Source: Methanoregulaceae archaeon (GTDB lineage: Archaea; Halobacteriota; Methanomicrobia; Methanomicrobiales; Methanospirillaceae). From it: a stretch of 17,069 nt of DNA. Each line of letters begins with the position of its first letter. Position 1 is the stretch's first letter. Under the pieces are notes generated by a model, which made no database searches, had not been told where the DNA came from, and was given only the letters and a program-made list of their open reading frames with translations. The stretch spans positions 1 to 17,069 of the forward strand of contig JAJRBS010000080.1 in assembly GCA_028679325.1 (NCBI GenBank), read 5' to 3'. Below are positions 5,423 through 13,446 of this stretch, piece after piece. The position numbers and the translations under genes are program-made.

Positions 5423-7258
5423 TCACTTTCCAAGCACCCGGGCAATCTCCTTCGAAAGTATCTCGCTCACCAGTTTTCCGTCAACCGAGCCCCGGACTTC
5501 TGCCATGACCACACCCATGAGGGGCCCGACAGCCCCCTTCCCCCGGGAAACAACAAAAGATCGCCGTTCTTCAACAATTTTCCGGATGATCTTTTCGAGT
5601 TCTTCCCGTGAGAGCGACGGTGCGCATGTTGAGAGAGCCTGGTCGAGAGTCCTGCCCTGGGCCAGGGCATCGAGCATGGCAGGGACTGCTTCCTTGGCGG
5701 CTTTGCCGTCCCTGACCGCGGAGAGGACGGCCATGATATCCTCGTCAGATATCACCGAGACATCTGTCCCGGCACGGGACAGTTCCTTCAGGGTGGCAAG
5801 GAGGGTCCGTGCAGCCAGGAGCGGCGGTATCCCTGAAGCGGCCGCCTGTTCGAAGAGGAAGACCTGTTCCGAGGAGGCGATCTGCGAGGCCAGCGCGGGA
5901 TCGAGTCCCATCTCGCGGGAGAACCTCTCGGCCTTGGCAGAGAGCAGTTCGGGGAGGGGGAGCCGCCCGTACCAGTCATCGGAGATCGTGATCGGGAAGA
6001 CATCTGTCTCAGGATACATCCGTGCCGCACCGGGGAGGGGACGCATGTAGGCCGTGCTCCCGTCCTCAAGCATCCGCCGGGTCTCTTCAGGAATACCCTG
6101 GAGCGCCTTCTCTGCCCGGGAGATAACCTGGCGGGCAGCACACGAGGCTTTCGCCGGATCTGCCGCCACCAGCACGATACAATCCGATGCCCCTGCCGAG
6201 AGCGAGACCCGGAGCTTTTCCACCTCTTCTGCGGTGATACCATAGGCAGGGAGCTCATCGGTGTGGAAGATGCCCCCGACACCACATTTCTTTGCATAGT
6301 CCGAGAACTCGCTTCCCAGTCTCCTCCCGGGCTGGATCTCCCTTCCCACGAGCCCGCCAAAGCCCTCCAGCACCACGGCCAGGACACAGGGGGCCTTCTT
6401 CAGGATGGACGAGCCGGTCTTTGAAAAGACACGTGTGACATCAGCCGGCTCACTCTTTACTGCGCCCTTTCTCTCCCGGAGTTCTTCCCGGAGGGACAGG
6501 AGGTTTTTCTGCCGTTCGACCTCCCTCCTCACCACCTCGGCGATCAGGTCAAGCTCCTGCACCCCTTTTATCTCCACCCGGGCGCCGTCGCGGATGGAGA
6601 TGTTGACATCCTGCCGGATCGTGCCAAGGCCCCTCTTCACCCTCCCGGTGGAGCGAAGCGCCATACCAATGTAGCGGGCCATGGCCTCGACCTCTTCAGG
6701 TGTTCTCATGCAGGGAGAGGTTGTTATCTCCACCAGGGGGATTCCCAGCCGGTCGAGCGAGAAGGTGTGCCCTTCGGCCCTCTGGGCGGCCTCCTCTTCA
6801 AGGCACAGGGTCTCGATGGTCCCCGCATTCGGCAGTTCCCCGTCGAACGCAACAAGCGCTGTCCGCTGGAAACCGCTGGTGTTCGACCCGTCAATGACAA
6901 GCTTCCTCATGGTATGGATCTGCGGCACAGGGGTCATCGAGAACATACGGGCGATTGTGCAGCAGATCTCGAGAGCCTCGGCATTCAGGGGCCCCGGGGG
7001 CTCCTCGTCATACTCCACGAGGCAGGTCGTATCATAGGTGTAGTAGGTGAACAGGCGTTCGTGTTTCATCTCCTCCTTTGCCGCGAGGTCAATCTCCCCG
7101 AGCTCGCTCTCCGTGGCACGCAGGTATCGGAAGAACTCCCCGTTTCTTTCGTCGAATTTCCGAAGAAGTGTCGGGCAGGCGCAGAACATCTTTTCCCGGG
7201 TGTTCAGCTGCTGGTGGATCTCGATACCTGCCACCAGGCCGAGGGCCTCATAGTCCAT
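5423..7258 (-). CDS. gatE: Glu-tRNA(Gln) amidotransferase subunit E
   Basis: GatE is the tRNA-binding kinase/transamidase subunit of the archaeal GatDE enzyme. It activates the gamma-carboxyl of Glu mischarged on tRNA(Gln) with ATP, then amidates it with ammonia supplied by GatD. The 611-residue protein begins MDYEALGLVAGIEIHQQLNT, the family's typical start. It contains CACPTLL, the core RQDVNISIRDGARVEIKGVQ, then an AspRS-like inserted domain (about residues 285-400, with FHTDELPAYGI) that archaeal GatE has and bacterial GatB lacks. A helical YqeY-like tail follows, ending near KGAVGPLMGVVM. ATG 7258 has GGAGGT six bases upstream and overlaps gatD by 11 bases; in-frame upstream codons add nonconserved residues. 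The overlap suggests equal production of both subunits. Confidence 0.95.
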   Translation of the reverse strand: MDYEALGLVAGIEIHQQLNTREKMFCACPTLLRKFDERNGEFFRYLRATESELGEIDLAAKEEMKHERLFTYYTYDTTCLVEYDEEPPGPLNAEALEICCTIARMFSMTPVPQIHTMRKLVIDGSNTSGFQRTALVAFDGELPNAGTIETLCLEEEAAQRAEGHTFSLDRLGIPLVEITTSPCMRTPEEVEAMARYIGMALRSTGRVKRGLGTIRQDVNISIRDGARVEIKGVQELDLIAEVVRREVERQKNLLSLREELRERKGAVKSEPADVTRVFSKTGSSILKKAPCVLAVVLEGFGGLVGREIQPGRRLGSEFSDYAKKCGVGGIFHTDELPAYGITAEEVEKLRVSLSAGASDCIVLVAADPAKASCAARQVISRAEKALQGIPEETRRMLEDGSTAYMRPLPGAARMYPETDVFPITISDDWYGRLPLPELLSAKAERFSREMGLDPALASQIASSEQVFLFEQAAASGIPPLLAARTLLATLKELSRAGTDVSVISDEDIMAVLSAVRDGKAAKEAVPAMLDALAQGRTLDQALSTCAPSLSREELEKIIRKIVEERRSFVVSRGKGAVGPLMGVVMAEVRGSVDGKLVSEILSKEIARVLGK

Positions 7259-8486
7259 TGACCGACCTCCGCGTGTACTCTCCCCTGAGTTCATGCCTGA
7301 ACATCTCCACGGCCTCGTCCCTGTCCGCTGTATTGCCAAGTACGTACATCAGTTTCACGAGCGCGGTCTCGGGGAGCATGTCTTCGCCCTCGATGACCCC
7401 TGCCCGGATCAGGTCCCTGCCGGTATCGTAAACCCGGTCGCAGACCCTCCCGTGGAGGCACTGAGTGGTCATCACCACCACCGTTCCATCCTCGATAAGG
7501 TCCCTGAAAGCGGTAACGAGTTCGCTGCTGACATGACCAAGACCTGTCCCCGCTATAACGATTCCCCTGTATCCCGAATAGAGTTCAAGACCCGTGGGTT
7601 TCATTCCCGGATGGAAACAGACAAGGGCGCAGTGGTCATCGATGCCGTCCTTCAGGCAGGGCTCGTCCTCCCTCCGTCTCCGGGCATGGTCGGACAGGGT
7701 GACCTCGAGCGACGGGTACTTGATGCTTCCCAGGGGGGGGACCCCGATACTCTGAAACGCGTCCCGCCGTGAGCTGTGCATCTTCCGGACACGCGTCCCC
7801 CGGTGGATGGAGCACCGGTCATCGCTGGTGGTGGCATGCATGACCACAACCACTTCGCCGAGATCGCTCACCGCTGCCCGGGCGCTGCACAGGGCGTTTT
7901 GGGTGTTGTCGCTGCTCGGCCGGTCTGCTGATCGCTGGGAACCGACGAAGACCACCGGCACCGGTGTATCAAGCATGAAGCTTAAGGCCGCCGCACTGTA
8001 GGCCATGGTATCGGTGCCGTGGGTGACAATCACGCCGGTTGATCCCTTCTTGATCTCCTCGAAAACCGCCCTCGCGAGCTCGGTCCAGATTGCGGGCGTC
8101 ATGTTCTCGGATAAGAGGGTATAGAGCTTCCGGGCCTGGAAACGGGCGATGCCCCGGAGGCCGGGGATGGCACGGAGAATATCATCGGCATCGAACTGGC
8201 TGGTCACCGCACCGGTCCGGTAGTCGATCCGGCTGGCGATTGTCCCCCCGGTCGAGACGATGGAAAGATCCGGAAGAGAATCGTCCTGGGCGACGCTGAT
8301 CAGGGGGGCAGGTACTGCTTCCGACCGGGCCAGGAGTGACAGATGGTCCCGGGGGAGCCCGATATTGTACCCGCTCGAGAGCTTGACGATAGCCATACCA
8401 TCACGCTCGGTAATGAAGGTCCCCGTCCTCTCGGTCCTGCCGATCCTCGACAGTACCGTGTCTCCTGACGAGATCCCACCTTTCAT
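7248..8486 (-). CDS. gatD: Glu-tRNA(Gln) amidotransferase subunit D
   Basis: GatD is the asparaginase-like subunit that releases ammonia from glutamine or asparagine for GatE. The 412-residue protein has a small N-terminal beta domain (about 1-70) followed by the L-asparaginase fold. The two catalytic motifs are both present: STGGTIAS (78-85), with the nucleophilic Thr, and THGTDTM (155-161), with the second Thr-Asp pair. The GSQRSADRPSSDN segment, typical of asparaginases, follows. Length fits archaeal GatD rather than a free type I asparaginase (about 330 residues). Together with the adjacent gatE this makes the call secure. The ATG overlaps the argH stop in an ATGA junction, with GGAGG eight bases upstream, so translation is coupled to argH. 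Confidence 0.95.
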   Translation of the reverse strand: MKGGISSGDTVLSRIGRTERTGTFITERDGMAIVKLSSGYNIGLPRDHLSLLARSEAVPAPLISVAQDDSLPDLSIVSTGGTIASRIDYRTGAVTSQFDADDILRAIPGLRGIARFQARKLYTLLSENMTPAIWTELARAVFEEIKKGSTGVIVTHGTDTMAYSAAALSFMLDTPVPVVFVGSQRSADRPSSDNTQNALCSARAAVSDLGEVVVVMHATTSDDRCSIHRGTRVRKMHSSRRDAFQSIGVPPLGSIKYPSLEVTLSDHARRRREDEPCLKDGIDDHCALVCFHPGMKPTGLELYSGYRGIVIAGTGLGHVSSELVTAFRDLIEDGTVVVMTTQCLHGRVCDRVYDTGRDLIRAGVIEGEDMLPETALVKLMYVLGNTADRDEAVEMFRHELRGEYTRRSVNGL

Positions 8487-9961
8487 CCGGCTATCCTCCG
8501 GGCTTCCCGTATCAGGGAATCCCGTGAGCCGGTCAGGAGTCCTTTCCTTTCCTCGGCCTTCTCCCGGTCCGCCCTGAGTCTCTCCTTCCGGCTGGAGATC
8601 GCTGCCAGCAGTGATACCCGTGACGGGCTCCCGGGCACCTTCTTCTGCTCAAGGCTTTTTTCGATGTCAAGGACATCCGAGACATCGGCCTCGGTCAGCC
8701 CCCGGGAGGAGAGATTGCTTCCCAGCAGTTCGGTCGAGGCGGAGTCGAGGGCCGAAAGGGTGAGTTCGCCCTTCCGGACTGCCATCCCCACGATGGTATG
8801 GGCGGTCCTGAAAGGAAGGTCAAACCTGCGGACCAGCATGTCCGCCAGGTCTGTTGCCGTCGAAAACCCCTTGCCGGCTTCGTCCCGCATCCTCTCTTTA
8901 TCGAATGTTGCCGATGCCAGCATATCGACCAGGAGCCCCGTGCTCTGCTTGGCGTCATGGATTGCGCGGAGCAGGTTCGGGGTCAGCTCCTGGAGGTCCC
9001 GGTTGTAGCTCATCGGAAGACCCTTCACGACAACGGCCGCCGAGACATAGGCACCTATGACCGAGCCGGCCTTGGCCCGCATGATCTCAGCACTGTCGGG
9101 ATTCTTCTTCTGTGGCATGATCGAGCTCGTGGAGCAGAATGAGTCGTCAAGGCTGACAAAACCGGCAAAGCGGGAACTCCAGAGGATCAGCTCTTCACAG
9201 ATCCTGCTTGCAGTGACCATCATCAGGCAGAGGTCCCCCAGAACCTCGAGGGCAAAGTCCCGTGAGGCCACGGCGTCCATGGTGTTTTCGAGGATTCCCG
9301 AAAACCCGAGCAGCCGTGCCACATACTCACGGTTGACGGGAAACCCAGTCGATGCGAAAGCAGCGGCACCGAGGGGGGACATGTTCACCCGGTCGTACGA
9401 CTCGGCCAGGCGATCAAAGTCCCGGGAGAAGGCCTGCTCGTATGCCAGGAGGTGGTGTGCCAGGCGGGTGGGCTGGGCATGCTGGAGATGGGTGAACCCT
9501 GGCATGGTTGTTGCGATATGCTCCTCGGCCAGGGCTACGAGGGTCTCCCGGAGACGGCAGAGGATGGCGAGCTGCTTGATGATATCCTCCCGTACCCGTA
9601 TCCGGAGGCAGGCGGCGACCTCGTCGTTCCGGGACCTGCCGATATGGAGTCTTCCCCCGATCTCCTCGCCGGCCGCCCCGACCAGGAAGGACTCGATCCC
9701 GGCATGTATATCCTCGTACTCGACAGAAAACGCCTGTTCCGGGATCCCCGACTCATACAGTTCTAAGAGGGCGGAAAGAAGTTCTTTTGCCGTGTTCTCA
9801 CCGATGATCTGCTGCTTTTTGAGCATCATCACATGGGCTATGTCCACCAGGACATCGGCGTCGGCAATGTGCCGGTCGGCCTCCATCGACGAGAGGAACT
9901 GCATCATCTCCCCTGAACGCTCACCGGCAAGGCGCCCCCTCCTTACCACATCATTCTGCAT
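8483..9961 (-). CDS. argH: Argininosuccinate lyase
   Basis: ArgH splits argininosuccinate into arginine and fumarate, the last step of arginine synthesis. The 492-residue protein has the fumarase/aspartase superfamily motifs. These are GGRLHIGRSRNDEVA (conserved region 1, about residue 102), TTMPGFTHLQHAQPT (region 2, holding the catalytic His) and STSSIMPQKKNPDSAEI (the signature loop with the catalytic Ser). Length is normal to slightly long. ATG 9961 has GAGGT about seven bases upstream. gatD starts on its stop codon. Placing argH with gatDE is a nitrogen-metabolism grouping but not an obvious pathway. A TTTAAT element over the preceding stop may give argH its own promoter. Confidence 0.95.
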   Translation of the reverse strand: MQNDVVRRGRLAGERSGEMMQFLSSMEADRHIADADVLVDIAHVMMLKKQQIIGENTAKELLSALLELYESGIPEQAFSVEYEDIHAGIESFLVGAAGEEIGGRLHIGRSRNDEVAACLRIRVREDIIKQLAILCRLRETLVALAEEHIATTMPGFTHLQHAQPTRLAHHLLAYEQAFSRDFDRLAESYDRVNMSPLGAAAFASTGFPVNREYVARLLGFSGILENTMDAVASRDFALEVLGDLCLMMVTASRICEELILWSSRFAGFVSLDDSFCSTSSIMPQKKNPDSAEIMRAKAGSVIGAYVSAAVVVKGLPMSYNRDLQELTPNLLRAIHDAKQSTGLLVDMLASATFDKERMRDEAGKGFSTATDLADMLVRRFDLPFRTAHTIVGMAVRKGELTLSALDSASTELLGSNLSSRGLTEADVSDVLDIEKSLEQKKVPGSPSRVSLLAAISSRKERLRADREKAEERKGLLTGSRDSLIREARRIAG

Positions 9962-9992
9962 GGAAAAGACCTCTTCTCATATGAAGGACGGG

Positions 9993-10007
9993 AAAAAAGA
10001 TTAAAGC
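9993..10007 (-). promoter_or_regulatory. T6 tract and TATA-like element between regulator and argH
   Basis: On the minus strand the sequence around the regulator stop codon reads GGCTTTAATCTTTTTTCCC. The T6 run (9993-9998) could end the regulator transcript. TTTAATCT is also a fair TATA match, centred about 41 bases before the argH ATG, which would give a leader of about 15 bases holding the GAGGT site. The signal may therefore separate argH from the regulator's transcript. Only mapping could tell. Confidence 0.35.
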
Positions 10008-10534
10008 CACGCCTTTCTTGCCGCCAGTTCGATGGCACGCTGGACCGAGTCGCGGGGGATGATGGTGGCGACCGGGATGTGGACGAGTTGCTCGATGATG
10101 CTCGAGACGATGGGGGCACAGACGATGGCTGTGGCCCCCTCGCGTTCCGCCCTGACGGCAGCCACGATGGCGTCTTCCATGGTATGCACGGGATATTCCC
10201 TGACACGAATCCTGCGCCCGTCGACTTCAGCATTCCGCTCCTGGACGATGTCGAGCACCGGGCGGGCGGCTATCAGGCCGATGAACTCCCCTTCACCTGC
10301 CCGCTCGAAGAGCCGGAGGGCGTGGACCACGGCACGGAGGGTTGAGATGTTCGGGGATCTCCTGCCGTGCAGAATCTTGTAGAGCGAGCTCTGGGCGATC
10401 CCGCTTCGCGAGGAGAGCTCCCTGACACTGATCCGGAGCTCCTGCTTCATGATGTGGTTGAGGGCCTGGACAAATTCCTCATCTGAGAGGAGCGCTGCCC
10501 GCATCAGGCGGTCGACAGGATCGCTTAAGACCAT
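10001..10534 (-). CDS. HTH (XRE-like) transcriptional regulator with ligand-type C-terminal domain
   Basis: This 177-residue protein has a helix-turn-helix domain at about residues 33-73: ISVRELSSRSGIAQSSLYKILHGRRSPNISTLRAVVHAL, in two halves VRELSSRSGIAQSSLYKIL and GRRSPNISTL, as in Cro/XRE repressors. The C-terminal part (about 93-177) has an alternating strand/helix pattern (TAIVCAPIVSSIIEQL, VATIIPRDSVQRAIELAA) that resembles the PrpR N-terminal sensory fold, so a small ligand may bind there; this is inference. The ATG is preceded by a clear promoter (10566-10573) and short leader. It is transcribed divergently from the ABC importer gene across a region rich in inverted repeats. It probably controls that transporter and itself. 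Its ligand is unknown. Confidence 0.8.
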   Translation of the reverse strand: MVLSDPVDRLMRAALLSDEEFVQALNHIMKQELRISVRELSSRSGIAQSSLYKILHGRRSPNISTLRAVVHALRLFERAGEGEFIGLIAARPVLDIVQERNAEVDGRRIRVREYPVHTMEDAIVAAVRAEREGATAIVCAPIVSSIIEQLVHIPVATIIPRDSVQRAIELAARKAWL

Positions 10535-10565
10535 GGTTCCTGTACAGAAAGGGTAATTACGGGTG

Positions 10566-10581
10566 TTTATATATTACTTTT
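10566..10581 (-). promoter_or_regulatory. Promoter of the HTH regulator
   Basis: On the minus strand AAAAGTAA (BRE-like) is followed by TATATAAA (10573-10566). The TATA centre is about 36 bases before the ATG at 10534, which predicts a start near 10544 and a leader of about ten bases. This is the best archaeal promoter match in the window. The palindrome at 10578-10589 overlaps its BRE edge. Confidence 0.6.
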
Positions 10582-10674
10582 GTCCAAAAATTCTTCCTGG
10601 ACTGACCAGATTGGACGCAATAACCGGCACAAGACTATTATTGTCCCAATTATGAAGAATTATTCCACAATTGT
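10578..10674. promoter_or_regulatory. Cluster of inverted repeats in the divergent promoter region (candidate operators)
   Basis: Five short dyads lie between the two divergent TATA boxes. They are TTTTG-TC-CAAAA (10578-10589), CTGG-ACTGA-CCAG (10597-10609), ATTG-GACG-CAAT (10610-10621), ATTG-TCC-CAAT (10640-10650) and ACAATTGT (10667-10674). The first, third and fourth share a GTCC(C)AA core, the third in reverse orientation, about three helical turns apart. The first touches the regulator's BRE; the last touches the importer's TATA box. This fits binding by the adjacent HTH protein to control both directions. Confidence 0.45.
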
Positions 10675-10681
10675 ATAATAT
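10674..10681 (+). promoter_or_regulatory. TATA box of the ABC substrate-binding protein gene
   Basis: TATAATAT followed by a T-run lies about 39 bases before the chosen ATG at 10716. Predicted start is near 10703 with a leader of about 13 bases. Confidence 0.5.
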
Positions 10682-10715
10682 TTTTTACTCAATAAGAGAA
10701 TTTATCAACTTCCGG

Positions 10716-11720
10716 ATGAAAATAAAAGATCACATGAGAATCCCTCTGTGGGCTGTGATCTCCTCGCTTGTGGTCATGGCCATCATGATGGCCGGATGCA
10801 TCGACCAGCCGGCAGCAGGACCGGCTGTCATCCGGATCGGGTACCAGCCGAGCACCCACCAGGTCGCCGAAATGATCGCCATGGAGAAGGGGTGGTGGCA
10901 GCAGGACCTTGCACCCTATGGCGTGAAGAACGTGACAGACTACGTCTTCCCCACCGGTGCGCCGGAGATGCAGGCAATGCTCGCTGGAGAACTCGATGTC
11001 GCCTATGTCGGGGCCGCACCCGTCCTGTCAGCGGTAAGCACCGGCCTTGATGGAAAGATCGTTGCCGGAGTCAACACCCAGGGGTCCGACCTGGTCCTCC
11101 GGACCGGTCTCAACTATACCGGCCCCGAATCACTGAAGGGGCTGAAGATCGCCACGTTCCAGGCAGGGACGATCCAGGACACTGTGCTTCGCGACTGGCT
11201 GCAGGCAAACGGGGTCGATCCTGACAAGGACGTGCAGATCATCGGCATGGGTCCCGGCGACGCGGTGACGGCCATAACCGCCGGCAAAGTGGACGCCGTG
11301 TTCCTGCCGCACCCCTCGCCATCGATTGTCGAGGCGAGCGGGGCCGGGAAGATTATCGTGCAATCAGGGGAGATGTATCCCGGCCATACCTGCTGTGTCC
11401 TCGTTGTCAGCGGCAAGCTGATACGCGAGAACCCGGAGATCGTCGAACAGATCATCAGGACCCATGTCAATGCCACTGAATTCGCCGTGGCAAATCCTGA
11501 TGAAGCGGCGGCAATCTACGCGGCAAAGACTGGTGCTGACGTGAACGTCGTCAAGGAATCTTTCCGGAACTGGGACGGGGCTTTCGTGACCGACCCGGCA
11601 GCTATTGTCGATCCCGTCATGGACTATGCGAAGATCCAGTACGAGCTCGGCTACATCAAGAAACCCCTGACCCAGGACGACCTCTTCGACCTGACATTCT
11701 ACCGGAATGCAACAGCCTGA
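10716..11720 (+). CDS. NitT/TauT-type ABC transporter substrate-binding lipoprotein
   Basis: This 334-residue protein is the binding component of an ABC importer of the nitrate/taurine/sulfonate (SsuA/NMT1-like) family. Residues 1-28 form a lipoprotein signal: basic start (MKIKDHMR), hydrophobic core, then MAGC with Cys28 as lipid anchor. The mature part starts IRIGYQPSTHQVAEMIAMEKGWW, the usual first strand and helix. VDVAYVG-type and GMGPGDAVTAITAGKVDAVFLP segments follow. The ligand cannot be read from the sequence; sulfonates, nitrate, taurine, pyrimidine precursors and others are used in this family. ATG 10716 is chosen; ATG 10734 (MRIPLW) also gives a lipoprotein. A TTG at 10671 is unlikely because it overlaps the TATA box. 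It precedes its permease and ATPase but has its own terminator. Confidence 0.88.
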   Translation: MKIKDHMRIPLWAVISSLVVMAIMMAGCIDQPAAGPAVIRIGYQPSTHQVAEMIAMEKGWWQQDLAPYGVKNVTDYVFPTGAPEMQAMLAGELDVAYVGAAPVLSAVSTGLDGKIVAGVNTQGSDLVLRTGLNYTGPESLKGLKIATFQAGTIQDTVLRDWLQANGVDPDKDVQIIGMGPGDAVTAITAGKVDAVFLPHPSPSIVEASGAGKIIVQSGEMYPGHTCCVLVVSGKLIRENPEIVEQIIRTHVNATEFAVANPDEAAAIYAAKTGADVNVVKESFRNWDGAFVTDPAAIVDPVMDYAKIQYELGYIKKPLTQDDLFDLTFYRNATA

Positions 11721-11746
11721 GTCGTCCCGACAGGATCCCTTTTTTT
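11721..11746 (+). terminator. T7 terminator after the binding-protein gene
   Basis: A small GTCG-TCC-CGAC hairpin starts right after the stop codon and is followed by CCC and seven T's (11740-11746). It probably ends most transcripts of the binding protein. Confidence 0.5.
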
Positions 11747-11797
11747 GTAAAGCCGGATTGAGATGACTGCCAGTTACGCGATGATTATCAATCAGAC

Positions 11798-11806
11798 TTT
11801 AATAAA
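11798..11806 (+). promoter_or_regulatory. TATA box of the permease-ATPase pair
   Basis: TTTAATAAA is centred about 53 bases before the GTG start at 11855, which predicts transcription from about 11827. With the terminator just upstream, this implies that the binding protein is made separately from the membrane components, as often needed for its excess. Confidence 0.5.
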
Positions 11807-11854
11807 CGGCCTCAAGAGTACTAGGGAAGAAAACGTGGGAAGGGTTGACTCTTG

Positions 11855-12640
11855 GTGAAGATCCGGGGGAAGAATGTTCCTGACTGGTGGCTTGGCGTTT
11901 CTGCCATCATCCTTGTCATTGTACTCTGGCAGGCTGTAGCCGTATTCCTGGTGAAGAACCCCTTCATTCTTCCCTCCCCTGTCGATGTCTTCTCCGCCTT
12001 CCTCGACCTGCTCGCGAGAGATACTCTCTTAAAGGATATCGGGGTGAGCCTGCTCCATTTCGGGATCGGTCTCGGTGCCGCCCTTCTAGTCGGGATACCG
12101 ATAGGGATCCTGATAGGGTGGTACCGTGTCATGGACGCCTTCCTGGATCCGATCATCGAGATAATCCGTCCCATACCCCCGCTGGCCTGGATCCCCTTTG
12201 CCATTGTCTGGCTGGGCCTGACCAATGTCGCGGCAGGCTTCGTGATCTTCATCGGTGCCGTCTTTCCCATCATCCTCAACACCTATGCAGGATTCCGGGG
12301 CATCCCCCGGGTCTTTGTCGAGGCAGGAAAGATGCTCGGCTGTATCCGGGACCGCGACCTGATCCGGTATATCGCCGTCCCCTCCTCCCTTCCCCAGATC
12401 GCGACCGGGATCCGGATCGCGTCGGGTGTGGGGTGGATGTGCCTGGTGGCGGCAGAGTTGTTCGGAGTCTCCCGGTACGGGCTTGGCCAGAAACTCTGGC
12501 ACTATTACAACCTGCACCAGATGGACAGCGTCGTGGTGTATATGATCCTGCTCGGCATGATCGGCCTCCTGCTGGACTGGCTGTTCCGTATCTACATCGA
12601 CCGGCATTTCCTCAAGTGGCGGACAGGGGAGGTGGCGTAA
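11855..12640 (+). CDS. ABC transporter permease (NitT/TauT/SsuC type)
   Basis: This 261-residue integral membrane protein has about six hydrophobic helices. The first is residues 14-34 (LGVSAIILVIVLWQAVAVF). A LPSPVDVFSAFLDLL motif typical of SsuC/TauC proteins follows, then the ABC permease coupling motif EAGKMLGCIRDRDLIRYIAVPSSLPQIATG (the EAA loop) at about 155-185, which contacts the ATPase. It imports the ligand delivered by the upstream binding protein. The start is uncertain: TTG 11852 and GTG 11855 are adjacent; GTG is chosen because GGAAGGGTTGA lies at acceptable distance. The stop TAA directly abuts the ATPase ATG with no spacer. Confidence 0.88.
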   Translation: MKIRGKNVPDWWLGVSAIILVIVLWQAVAVFLVKNPFILPSPVDVFSAFLDLLARDTLLKDIGVSLLHFGIGLGAALLVGIPIGILIGWYRVMDAFLDPIIEIIRPIPPLAWIPFAIVWLGLTNVAAGFVIFIGAVFPIILNTYAGFRGIPRVFVEAGKMLGCIRDRDLIRYIAVPSSLPQIATGIRIASGVGWMCLVAAELFGVSRYGLGQKLWHYYNLHQMDSVVVYMILLGMIGLLLDWLFRIYIDRHFLKWRTGEVA

Positions 12641-13405
12641 ATGGGAGACCTGGTGATCAGGAACCTGTCCCGGACATTTGTCCGGGATGATGGATCGGAA
12701 CTGGAGGCCATCAGGGACGTCAATCTCACCATCCATAAGGAGGAGTTCATCTGCATCCTCGGACCCTCGGGGTGCGGGAAGACCACGCTGCTCAGGACGA
12801 TCGCCGGCCTCGACCGTCTGACATCAGGAGAGATCATGCTCGACGGGGAGAAGATCGACGGGCCGAACCCGAAGGTCGGTATCGTCTTCCAGGAATACTC
12901 GCTCTTCCCCTGGCGGAACGTGATCGACAACGTAGCCTTCGGCCTCGAGATGCAGGGGATGGGGCCGGAAGAACGCTATGCCCGTGCCGAGAAGTACCTT
13001 GACCTTGTGGGGCTGTCACAGTTCTCGAAGAGCTATCCTTCGGAACTCTCGGGAGGCATGAGACAGCGGGTAGCCGTGGCCCGGGCGCTGGCTCTCGATC
13101 CGCTGATCCTTCTGATGGATGAACCGTTCGGTGCTCTTGACGCCCAGACCCGGAACCTCCTCCAAAACGAGCTCCTCGAGATCTGGGGGAAGACCAAGAA
13201 AACCATCATCTTTGTCACCCATAGCGTCGATGAAGCCGTATTCCTGGCCGACCGGTTGATCGTGCTGACAAGCCGCCCGGGATCAGTCTGCGAGGCCATC
13301 CCCATCGAGCTCCCCCGCCCCCGCGACCGGACCGGGTCCGGATTCGCCCAGGTCCGGCGGAAGGTCCTTGACCTCATCGCCCAGCCGAGATGCTCGCTTC
13401 AATAA
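12641..13405 (+). CDS. ABC transporter ATP-binding protein (NitT/TauT/SsuB type)
   Basis: This 254-residue ATPase powers the importer. All catalytic motifs are present: Walker A GPSGCGKTT (about 42-50), Q-loop FQEYSLFPWRNV, signature LSGGMRQRVAVARAL, Walker B LILLMDEPFGALDA and the switch His in FVTHSVDEA. LFPWRNV is characteristic of the nitrate/sulfonate/taurine subgroup. No extra regulatory C-terminal domain is present. It starts immediately after the permease stop with GGAGGTG a few bases upstream. The tail ends PRDRTGSGFAQVRRKVLDLI, as in related proteins. Confidence 0.92.
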   Translation: MGDLVIRNLSRTFVRDDGSELEAIRDVNLTIHKEEFICILGPSGCGKTTLLRTIAGLDRLTSGEIMLDGEKIDGPNPKVGIVFQEYSLFPWRNVIDNVAFGLEMQGMGPEERYARAEKYLDLVGLSQFSKSYPSELSGGMRQRVAVARALALDPLILLMDEPFGALDAQTRNLLQNELLEIWGKTKKTIIFVTHSVDEAVFLADRLIVLTSRPGSVCEAIPIELPRPRDRTGSGFAQVRRKVLDLIAQPRCSLQ

Positions 13406-13426
13406 AATTTAATAGGCTACATCTCC

Positions 13427-13435
13427 TTTTATAAA
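13427..13435 (+). promoter_or_regulatory. Candidate TATA box upstream of ribosomal protein L10e
   Basis: TTTTATAAA is the strongest TATA match before L10e and predicts a start near 13457. A weaker AATTTAATAG (13406-13415) further upstream would start transcription near 13435 and include the whole repeat structure at 13447-13495 in the RNA. Which one is used decides whether those repeats act in RNA or DNA. Confidence 0.45.
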
Positions 13436-13446
13436 AGCAGTCGTTA

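Noticed and set aside
4968..6050. 360-codon open frame on the plus strand opposite the RGG gene and gatE
   Set aside because: Rich in Ser, Arg and Pro because it is antisense to GC-rich coding DNA; gatE is secure on the other strand.
10671..10715. TTG at 10671 as start of the ABC binding protein
   Set aside because: It overlaps the TATA box and adds residues before a normal lipoprotein signal peptide.
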